The position numbers and the translations under genes are program-made. From Lacticaseibacillus pabuli (lineage in GTDB: Bacteria > Bacillota > Bacilli > Lactobacillales > Lactobacillaceae): 64,000 bases of DNA. The notes under the pieces were generated by a model. The model was not told where the DNA came from. It did not search any database and worked only from the letters and a program-made list of their open reading frames with translations. The stretch is taken from contig NZ_CP117884.1 in NCBI RefSeq assembly GCF_028736235.1, forward strand, positions 620,001 to 684,000. Reading direction: 5' to 3'. This document shows positions 1 to 6,664 of this stretch, one piece after another (within the stretch, counting starts at the first letter, position 1; each line of letters begins with the position of its first letter).

Positions 1-1
1 G

Positions 2-247
2 TTGGATGTCGGTGCCATTGAATTCATTCACCAACAGATCCTGAACGCGCGCGATGAAGGGCATGCGGTTCTGCTAGTGTCCTACGAGCTGGATGAAGTT
101 AAGCAGCTCGCGGATACCATCGCAGTTGTCCACGCCGGTAAGCTGGTTGCCACAGAGGATGCGGCCAAGCTGAGTGAGTCACAAATTGGGTTGCTCATGG
201 CTGGTGAAGATATCGACGGTAAGGAGGCGGCAGCTGATGCAAATTAA
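2..247 (+). CDS. Nucleoside ABC transporter, ATP-binding protein (C-terminal part)
   Basis: Only the last 81 codons are in the window; the gene begins to the left. The residues after the Walker B region are visible: an LDVGA...FIHQQI segment, the H-loop region replaced by 'VLLVSYELDEV', then 'ADTIAVVHAGKLVA', which is typical of the second nucleotide-binding domain of the RbsA/YufO type. SYELDE in place of the usual SHELDE is a feature of second NBDs of this family. It overlaps the next permease gene by 11 bases, and two BMP-family permeases follow, so it should power uptake of nucleosides at the cytoplasmic membrane. The substrate is inferred from the family and not seen directly. Confidence 0.85.
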   Translation: MDVGAIEFIHQQILNARDEGHAVLLVSYELDEVKQLADTIAVVHAGKLVATEDAAKLSESQIGLLMAGEDIDGKEAAADAN

Positions 248-1367
248 GGGTCGAAACTATTCCAGCATCTGGATTTCGCTGATTGCGATTTTCCTGGGCC
301 TGCTCGTTGGGGCCATTGTGATGCTGCTGTCAGGGTTTAATCCCATTGAGGACTATGGCAACCTGATTCTCGGTGCCGTGGGGAGTCCCAATGCGATTGG
401 TGAAACCTTGCGTTCTGCAACACCTCTGATCTTAACGGGGGCTGGGTTCGCAATCGCCAATTCGGCTGGGTTCTTCAACATTGGTCTTGCTGGTCAGGCA
501 TTGGTCGGCTGGCTGTGCTCCGTTTGGTTCGCCATCACTTTCCCGAACCTGCCTGGGCCAATCATGATTCCTGGTGCGCTGCTCGCTGGTGCACTTGCCG
601 GGGCATTCTGGTCCGGTATCGCTGGTGTATTACGTGCGTTCTTTGGCGCCAGTGAAGTTATTGTCACCATCATGCTCAACTACACCGCTTTATATGGTAC
701 GAACGCTATTATTAAGGGCATGATTGCGAAGGGCAACAACGACTATTCACCAACGATTCCAGTCGCCGCCCGCTTGCGCACACCATTCTTGGAACGCATC
801 ACGGATAACTCGACTTTCCACTGGGGCTTGCTGATTGCGATTGCAGCGGCAATTTTCCTCTGGTGGTTGATGAAGAAAACGACGCTTGGTTTTGAAATCC
901 GTGCAGTTGGGATGAACCCCGACGCCTCCCGTTACGCGGGGATGTCCACGAAGAAGACCATCATCGCTGCCATGCTGATTTCCGGTGCACTTGCCGGGCT
1001 CGGTGGTGCAATGGAAGGTCTGGGTAATTTCCAGAACATCATGGTGAACAATGCCTTGCCAGACATTGGGTTTGACGGGATGTCCGTCTCGCTGCTGGCT
1101 GGTGGGTCGCCAATCGGGATTATCTTCTCAGCATTGCTGTTCGGGATTTTGAAGATTGGTGGTCTGAACATCTCCATTACGTCGACCACGCCACCAGAAA
1201 TTGTGAACATCGTGACGGCCTCCGTTATCTTCTTCGTCGGGGCACAATACCTGATTCGTTACTTCTTTGACCGGCGCACTGCTGCGAAGGAGCGCAAAGA
1301 AGATTCTGCAACGCCACCATCTACTGGCGCAAAACCGCAGACTGAGGAAGGGAGTGACACCAAATGA
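237..1367 (+). CDS. Nucleoside ABC transporter permease (YufP-like)
   Basis: A 376-residue, strongly hydrophobic protein of the BPD_transp_2 family. The start is taken at ATG 237 because AAGGAGG (221-227) sits just upstream; a longer frame from 174 would read into the ATPase gene. Glycine-rich membrane segments such as 'GAGFAIANSAGFFNIGLAGQ' and the conserved cytoplasmic loop 'FEIRAVGMNPDASRYAGM' (EAA-like coupling loop) are visible. The C-terminal tail from about residue 345 is charged and Pro/Thr-rich. The gene overlaps both neighbours (ATPase upstream, ATGA overlap downstream), so the three are translated together. Expected role is half of the membrane channel for nucleosides delivered by a BmpA-type lipoprotein, which is not in this window. 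Confidence 0.88.
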   Translation: MQIKGRNYSSIWISLIAIFLGLLVGAIVMLLSGFNPIEDYGNLILGAVGSPNAIGETLRSATPLILTGAGFAIANSAGFFNIGLAGQALVGWLCSVWFAITFPNLPGPIMIPGALLAGALAGAFWSGIAGVLRAFFGASEVIVTIMLNYTALYGTNAIIKGMIAKGNNDYSPTIPVAARLRTPFLERITDNSTFHWGLLIAIAAAIFLWWLMKKTTLGFEIRAVGMNPDASRYAGMSTKKTIIAAMLISGALAGLGGAMEGLGNFQNIMVNNALPDIGFDGMSVSLLAGGSPIGIIFSALLFGILKIGGLNISITSTTPPEIVNIVTASVIFFVGAQYLIRYFFDRRTAAKERKEDSATPPSTGAKPQTEEGSDTK

Positions 1368-2323
1368 ACATTCAGACACTATTAATGACTGTCATTTCGA
1401 CTAGTCTCATCTATTCAGCGCCACTCATCTTCACCTCAATTGGTGGTGCCTTCTCGGAACATTCCGGGATTGTTAACGTTGGTCTGGAAGGCATGATGGT
1501 GATGGGTGCCTTCGCATCCGTTGTCTTCAACCTCGCGATGGGCAATGCCTTCGGGGCTGCCACGCCGTGGGTTGGACTGATTGTCGGTGGCCTAATCGGG
1601 ATGGCATTCTCTTTGATTCATGCCGTTGCGACCATCAACTTGCGGACGGACCACATTATCTCCGGTACCGTTTTGAACTTGATGGCACCAGCGCTGGCCG
1701 TTTACCTCACGCGCCTACTGTTCAACGGTCGTGGGCAGACTGCAATCATCCAGCACCCGCTGGCGACGGTGAACATCCCGGTTCTCTCTAAGATTCCGTT
1801 TATTGGGCCAGTTTTGTTCAGCAGTACGTCTCCTGCAGCTTGGGTGGGGATCATCGTTTCCGTTTTGTCCTGGTGGATTTTGTCCAAGACACGGTTTGGC
1901 CTGCGCCTGCGGTCAGTCGGTGAACATCCGGAAGCAGCTGATTCAGTTGGGATTTCCGTTTACGCCTACCGCTACGCCGGGGTGCTGATTTCAGGATTTC
2001 TCGGTGGCATCGGTGGTGCGGTCATGGCACAGTCCATCACGCTGAACTTCTCCGTGACGACAATTGTTGGTCAAGGGTTCATGTCCCTGGCCGCCATGAT
2101 CTTTGGTAAGTGGCATCCAGTTGGTGCCATGGGTGCGGCATTGTTCTTCGGCTTCGCCCAGAGCTTGGCCATTGTCGGGAAGTACATCCCAGTGGTACGG
2201 GCGATGCCTGATGTGATCTTTACGGTCGCACCTTACATCATCACCATCATCGTGCTGGTTGCCTTTATTGGGAACGCACGGATGCCTGCTGCGGATGGTT
2301 CGACATTTATTAAGTCTAAGTAG
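1364..2323 (+). CDS. Nucleoside ABC transporter permease (YufQ-like)
   Basis: A 319-residue membrane protein, the second permease of the same transporter. The start ATG overlaps the stop of the previous gene (ATGA). The family signature is clear: 'GGAFSEHSGIVNVGLEGMM' near residue 25 and the coupling loop 'FGLRLRSVGEHPEAADSVGI' near residue 185. About eight to ten hydrophobic segments can be counted. It ends the operon, followed after about 12 bases by a strong intrinsic terminator. Pairing of two unlike permeases with one double ATPase is the usual architecture of BMP-family nucleoside importers. Confidence 0.88.
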   Translation: MNIQTLLMTVISTSLIYSAPLIFTSIGGAFSEHSGIVNVGLEGMMVMGAFASVVFNLAMGNAFGAATPWVGLIVGGLIGMAFSLIHAVATINLRTDHIISGTVLNLMAPALAVYLTRLLFNGRGQTAIIQHPLATVNIPVLSKIPFIGPVLFSSTSPAAWVGIIVSVLSWWILSKTRFGLRLRSVGEHPEAADSVGISVYAYRYAGVLISGFLGGIGGAVMAQSITLNFSVTTIVGQGFMSLAAMIFGKWHPVGAMGAALFFGFAQSLAIVGKYIPVVRAMPDVIFTVAPYIITIIVLVAFIGNARMPAADGSTFIKSK

Positions 2324-2335
2324 GGTTTTAGGTTG

Positions 2336-2370
2336 GCTCGTCGACGTTTATCGTCGGCGGGCTTTTTTTT
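2336..2370 (+). terminator. Intrinsic terminator of the nucleoside transporter operon
   Basis: An 11-bp stem with G-U pairs (GCTCGTCGACG against CGTCGGCGGGC), a TTTA loop, and a run of eight T follow the permease stop by 12 bases. Confidence 0.85.
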
Positions 2371-2383
2371 GCGTTTGGGGGTA

Positions 2384-2605
2384 GTGAAATGGGGCGGCTT
2401 GGGGTGCTCCGGGAGAAGGTTAGTCGGCGTGGGGACGCTTCATAATTTTCAGAAGTTCACTGAAAATTATTCTCGCTAAGTGGAAAGCCTTGGGAAGTTC
2501 GCCCAAGTCTTTCCACTTCCCATGATGTAAGGCCCGCAAGCGGGCCAACATCATTTTCACGCCCACCAACCTTCTCCCTCCGCACCCCAACCCGCCCCAT
2601 TTCAC
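2384..2605. repeat. 222-bp structured element: long closing stem with three inner hairpins
   Basis: The left arm (2384-2434) and right arm (2561-2605) are imperfect inverted repeats; the outermost 14 bp pair exactly, and blocks of 9 and 11 bp follow after small internal loops. Inside lie three independent hairpins: 2442-2470 (11 bp perfect), 2478-2518 (17 bp, one mismatch) and 2522-2554 (about 14 bp with a small internal loop). The first two hairpins share the loop AAGTTC. No reading frame here has coding character. It could be a structured RNA, a mobile palindromic repeat of the REP/MITE kind, or a protein-binding cruciform; the sequence alone does not decide. Confidence 0.7.
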
Positions 2606-2822
2606 CGTCACATCATTTTATAGATAATTATATTGCGGGTGATTACTATGTTGATGCGTGTATGCTCTATGTGTGGATTTCTGATAGTTAGCGATAGCTA
2701 GTGGCTTTTACTTTCTGAATTGCATGATTACATACAAATTAATAAATGCCAATCATACATATAAATTATTAATACACGCGTTTTTTGAACGATCAACAAG
2801 ATACGTTATTATGATATTACCA

Positions 2823-2846
2823 AAGTACACTAACTTAAGTGTACTT
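2823..2846. promoter_or_regulatory. Perfect inverted repeat upstream of the PTS operon regulator
   Basis: AAGTACACT, 6-base spacer AACTTA, AGTGTACTT: a perfect 9-bp inverted repeat in an AT-rich stretch between the structured element and the regulator gene. It is followed by TTTTCC, so a weak terminator or RNA antiterminator is possible, but a protein operator is equally likely. Confidence 0.5.
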
Positions 2847-2881
2847 TTCCACGTATGCAGATGACACTTTATCCCATATGA

Positions 2882-2895
2882 TGAAAACGTATTCA
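2882..2895. promoter_or_regulatory. Catabolite-responsive element (cre), CcpA site
   Basis: TGAAAACGTATTCA matches the cre consensus TGWAANCGNTNWCA at 13 of 14 positions. It abuts the ribosome binding site AGGAGG (2895-2900) of the PRD regulator, a position where bound CcpA would block transcription of the operon when a preferred sugar is present. Confidence 0.65.
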
Positions 2896-2908
2896 GGAGG
2901 TGGCTAAC

Positions 2909-4816
2909 TTGAACGCGAATGAACGTCAAATTATCACTGCGATTCTTCAGCAGGGAACGGTTCACTATTCTGATATTGAAAAACTAACTGGTCGGTCAAA
3001 GAAGACGGTCGCGCGGTATTTGGACAATATCGCCGCAGTCGCCACTCAGTACGGCGCCGCACTCGTGCGTAAGCGCAACGTGGGCATTTACTTTGACGGG
3101 GAGACCAAACGTCTCTCGGCAGCAGTGAACGATGGGGGTGTAAATGATAATCAAGGTACCAAACAACAGCGACTTCTCAGCTTGATTTCGAAGTTGCTCC
3201 TTGCTAAGGATGCCCAAACAATCCAAGAACTCGCGGATAGCAGTTACGTTAGTCGCAGCACCTTTGAAGACGACTTGCGAGCTGCCCGCCAGTTCATTGA
3301 AGAGCACGGCGCGAAATTGGAAAGCGGGCAAAATGGCATCTGGGTCAGCGCCAGCGAACGCGTTCGCCGTGAGCTGATGGCCGAGCTGCTCAACCTGTAT
3401 TGGGGTCAGCCCGCGTACATCGGCAATCGGCGCCAGAATACCCATGACGTTATCAAGGTCCCGACGGAAATTAGCGAGTTCTTCAACGGCCAAACGCTGG
3501 ATCAAGTGATGCTGGCGCTAGACCAACTGGAAAACGTTACTGCCATTTCGCTGAGTGACTACGAATACCAATCTTTGGCCGTTCACCTGGTCATCGCGAT
3601 AGAACGCATTCGGCGGCATCAGACCCTAAAAGGCATTCCAGATCACGTGACGCTGGAGCCGGCGACTGAAGTATTGGTCGGCATTATCGAGCATCACTTT
3701 GGGATTACCATTCCAGCCGACGAGAAACAATACCTCAACATCCACATCCTCGCCGCTGAGCAGGGGACGTCGGGTAAATCACAGTTCAGTAGTCAGCAGT
3801 TATGTACCGGGGAGAGCGGTATTGCGGACTTTCTCCGCGAGCACTTGACCCAGTTTGATGACACCTTGATTCAGAACTTAACGCTTCATCTGGTACCAGC
3901 GCTCAAACGCATTTCGCTGGGCCTGAAGCTGCGCAATCCTTATACCGGCGATACAAAGCGCTACTTTCCACTGGCTTACAATCGCGCGGTGGACCTGGGG
4001 ATGAAGCTCACCGAGAAATTCGATGTTGATTTGAACGATGACGAAATTGCATTCATCGCGCTCCACATTGAGGCGTTTATTGAGCGGAGTGAAAAGAAGA
4101 CGACCGCCGTCTTGGTTTGTAGCACCGGGCTGGGAACAGCGCGGCTACTGGAACAACGGATGCGCAAATACTTTTCCAGTCAAATTGAAATCAAGCGGGT
4201 GGTGTCCGTGCAGGAGTTGCTGCGCGCGGACATTCCCGAGGACATTGTAATCAGCACCATCAACATTGCGGTCGATGACAAGCCGGTTGTCGTTGTTCCA
4301 CCATTCCTGGATGATGGGGCACTTAAGCGGATTGATGAGGTCGCCCAGAAGGTTGATCGCCACAAACCGAACAACACCGCGTTTCTCCACCTGCTTCGCA
4401 AGCGACTGATTACCTTTGCCAATGAACCAATGGACAAAGAGGCAGCCATTCGCATTCTGGGGGACCAGATTCAACGGACTGGCTATGGCCGCGTTGGTAT
4501 CAGCGACGCAGCCGTTGCGCGTGAGCAGTTGGCTAGCACCGCCATTACTAGCGTTGCCGTTCCACACGCGCCAATTGAATTTGTCAAAACGCCTTGTATC
4601 GCAATCCTGATCAATCCTGCTGGAATTAAGTGGGACACGCACAAGGTAAAAATCGTCTTCTTTCTCGCCATGAACATGGCCGTGAAGAAGCAAATCAATC
4701 AAATCTATATGTACTTCAACGAGGTTCTCGATGATCAAAGATTGCTGGCGCATATGGAGAAAGCAACCCAGCCTGAAGAAGTGATACAGATTTTAGGAGG
4801 TGACCTCAATGAATGA
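2909..4816 (+). CDS. PRD-containing transcriptional regulator with EIIB- and EIIA-like domains
   Basis: A 635-residue activator/antiterminator of the BglG/MtlR/LicR type. TTG 2909 is chosen as start: AGGAGG (2895-2900) lies eight bases upstream, whereas the GTG at 2900 would overlap it. Order of domains: N-terminal helix-turn-helix ('SDIEKLTGRSKKTVARYLDNI', about 18-38), a second HTH ('TIQELADSSYVSRSTFEDDLR', about 105-125), two PRDs (about 180-400, with histidines in 'YQSLAVHLVIAIERIRRH' and 'DEIAFIALHIEAFIER'), an EIIB-like domain with the cysteine of 'VLVCSTGLGTA' (about 405-490) and an EIIA domain with the histidine of 'SVAVPHAP' (about 545). These are phosphorylation sites through which the PTS would control activity. 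Its stop overlaps the next gene, EIIA, by 8 bases, so it is part of the operon it probably controls. Confidence 0.85.
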   Translation: MNANERQIITAILQQGTVHYSDIEKLTGRSKKTVARYLDNIAAVATQYGAALVRKRNVGIYFDGETKRLSAAVNDGGVNDNQGTKQQRLLSLISKLLLAKDAQTIQELADSSYVSRSTFEDDLRAARQFIEEHGAKLESGQNGIWVSASERVRRELMAELLNLYWGQPAYIGNRRQNTHDVIKVPTEISEFFNGQTLDQVMLALDQLENVTAISLSDYEYQSLAVHLVIAIERIRRHQTLKGIPDHVTLEPATEVLVGIIEHHFGITIPADEKQYLNIHILAAEQGTSGKSQFSSQQLCTGESGIADFLREHLTQFDDTLIQNLTLHLVPALKRISLGLKLRNPYTGDTKRYFPLAYNRAVDLGMKLTEKFDVDLNDDEIAFIALHIEAFIERSEKKTTAVLVCSTGLGTARLLEQRMRKYFSSQIEIKRVVSVQELLRADIPEDIVISTINIAVDDKPVVVVPPFLDDGALKRIDEVAQKVDRHKPNNTAFLHLLRKRLITFANEPMDKEAAIRILGDQIQRTGYGRVGISDAAVAREQLASTAITSVAVPHAPIEFVKTPCIAILINPAGIKWDTHKVKIVFFLAMNMAVKKQINQIYMYFNEVLDDQRLLAHMEKATQPEEVIQILGGDLNE

Positions 4817-5267
4817 CACAAACGCACAATTTCTATCTGAAAACAATATTGTTCTGGACCTGGCCGCAACTAGCCAGGCGGAAGCCGTCGCAACACTGGC
4901 TAAAGTGCTCGAACGAAACGGCAATATCTCTGATGCCGACACCTTCACGTCAGATGTCCTGAAGCGCGAAGCAATGACCACAACCGGCATCGGCCACAAC
5001 ATTGCCATTCCGCACGGGAAGAGCGACTCCGTGAAACAAGCCTCGCTCGTGTTTGCCAAGAACAAGTACCCCTTGGAATGGCACGCGCTAGATGGCAGTC
5101 CGGTCAACATCATCTTCTTAATGGCAGTGAGTGCTGGTGATGCCGGTAAGGACCATTTGCGGATGCTTGCCAACTTAGCGGGACGGTTAATGGATGACGA
5201 CTTTGTGGAGGCAATTAAAGCAGAAAATGATCCAGCAAAAATTCTGGCAATTTTTAATGAAGACTAA
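4809..5267 (+). CDS. PTS fructose/mannoside-family EIIA component
   Basis: A 152-residue cytoplasmic phosphotransfer protein. Start ATG 4809 has AGGAGG (4795-4800) eight bases upstream, inside the end of the regulator gene, so translation of the two is coupled. The active-site histidine is in 'GIGHNIAIPHGKSD', characteristic of PTS_EIIA_2 (fructose/mannitol class). It would accept phosphate from HPr and pass it to the separate EIIB encoded next. Having A, B and C as separate proteins differs from E. coli MngA, where they are fused. Confidence 0.9.
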   Translation: MNDTNAQFLSENNIVLDLAATSQAEAVATLAKVLERNGNISDADTFTSDVLKREAMTTTGIGHNIAIPHGKSDSVKQASLVFAKNKYPLEWHALDGSPVNIIFLMAVSAGDAGKDHLRMLANLAGRLMDDDFVEAIKAENDPAKILAIFNED

Positions 5268-5287
5268 CCAACTAGGGGGAATATATC

Positions 5288-5605
5288 ATGGCTAAAATCG
5301 TTGCAGTAACCGCATGTATCGCCGGTATCGCCCACACCTACATGGCGGCGGAAAACCTGAAAAAGTTTGCGAAAAAAGAGGGCGACTCAATTCTGGTTGA
5401 AGAACAGGGGGCACTCGGAATCGAGGACCGCTTGAGTCAAGAAGACATTGATGAAGCTGACGTGGTGATTTTCGCGGTGGACACCAATGTCGCCGAGCGT
5501 GACCGTTTCGACGGCAAAAAGATTTTAGAAATTGGCACGAGCGCAGTCGTTAAAGATGGTGACGCGGTCATTAAACAGGCTTTAGCAACCATCAAGGAGG
5601 GCTAA
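5288..5605 (+). CDS. PTS fructose-family EIIB component
   Basis: A 105-residue EIIB of the fructose class. The phosphorylated cysteine lies in 'VAVTACIAGIAHTYMAAE' near the N-terminus, the standard CxxGxAHT signature. Ribosome binding site AGGGGGA precedes ATG 5288. It lies 20 bases after the EIIA gene and 3 bases before EIIC, so it is co-transcribed with both. It carries phosphate from EIIA to the incoming sugar on EIIC. Confidence 0.92.
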   Translation: MAKIVAVTACIAGIAHTYMAAENLKKFAKKEGDSILVEEQGALGIEDRLSQEDIDEADVVIFAVDTNVAERDRFDGKKILEIGTSAVVKDGDAVIKQALATIKEG

Positions 5606-5608
5606 ACA

Positions 5609-6664
5609 ATGGCGACCAAGAAAAAGAATTTCGGGAAGGAGCTCATGGGTTACTTCCAGAGTGGGGTTTCCTATCTGATTCCGCTCCTATGTGCATCTGG
5701 ACTGTTGACGTCACTAGCCGTTGTCTTTGGCGGTCAGGGTGTTTGGAAAGAAACTGACACGCTCTGGGGCGTCATGCGGATGATTGGTCAGACGGGGCTC
5801 GGCTTCATCACGCCAATGATTGCAGCATACATTGCGTTCGCGATTGCTGACCGTCCCGGGCTGGCACCTGCATTCATCGTCGGGCTAATTGCCGCTAAGA
5901 TGGGCACTGGGTTCCTCGGCGGGATGATTGTCGGGCTGGTTGTCGGGTTTATGGCACAGTACCTGAAGAAGATTCCACTGCCAGCTAGCCTGCAGAGCCT
6001 CAAGTCCATGCTGATCATTCCACTGATTGTGACGACCGTCTCGGGGTTACTGATGTGGTACGTCATAGGGGTCCCAATCAAGGGACTCACGGATTTCCTG
6101 ACAGCATGGCTGAACGGCATGTCCGGTGCAAACCTCGCCCTCCTCGGCATTATCCTCGGCGCGATGATGGCCTTCGATATGGGTGGCCCAGTTAACAAGA
6201 TTGCCAACGCTTTTGGGATGGCAGCCTTTGCTCAGGGCGCATATGCCACGAGCACCATCGTGATGACGGCGATTTCCATTCCACCTACCGTTGTTTTCAT
6301 TGCAACCCTGATTGGTAAGAAGTTTTACGACAAGTCCGATATCGACAACGCCCGTACCGCTATTATCATGGGACTAGTGGGGATTACTGAAGGGACCATT
6401 CCGTTTGCGGTTAAAGACCCGCTGCGCGTGATTCCAAGCATCATGACCGGGACTGCAATCACCTGTGCAATGGTGGGTGGCTTGCACATTACCCATCAGT
6501 CCTTGCTGACGACCTACACCGGGATGTTCCTGACCAACAACCCTGTGATGTACATCATTTCGATTCTGGTTGGGAGTACGATTGGCGCGATTATGTTGAA
6601 CCTGCTCAAATCGTTCGCATACCGTAAACAGGAAAAGACATCCAAGGCTGAGGAGGTCGACTAA
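5609..6664 (+). CDS. PTS fructose-family EIIC permease
   Basis: A 351-residue membrane permease of the fructose PTS family, with about nine hydrophobic segments. Family signatures visible are 'AFDMGGPVNKIANAFG' near residue 190 and 'GITEGTIPFAVKDPLRVIPS' near residue 255, which form the sugar-binding core. It lacks fused A and B domains, which are supplied by the two preceding genes. The stop overlaps the start of the GH38 gene (TAATG), pointing to a sugar that is imported, phosphorylated and then cleaved by that mannosidase. Confidence 0.9.
   Translation: MATKKKNFGKELMGYFQSGVSYLIPLLCASGLLTSLAVVFGGQGVWKETDTLWGVMRMIGQTGLGFITPMIAAYIAFAIADRPGLAPAFIVGLIAAKMGTGFLGGMIVGLVVGFMAQYLKKIPLPASLQSLKSMLIIPLIVTTVSGLLMWYVIGVPIKGLTDFLTAWLNGMSGANLALLGIILGAMMAFDMGGPVNKIANAFGMAAFAQGAYATSTIVMTAISIPPTVVFIATLIGKKFYDKSDIDNARTAIIMGLVGITEGTIPFAVKDPLRVIPSIMTGTAITCAMVGGLHITHQSLLTTYTGMFLTNNPVMYIISILVGSTIGAIMLNLLKSFAYRKQEKTSKAEEVD

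Noticed and set aside
4145..4753. 202-codon frame antisense to the PRD regulator
   Set aside because: Contained in the regulator gene, whose EIIB and EIIA motifs are clear.
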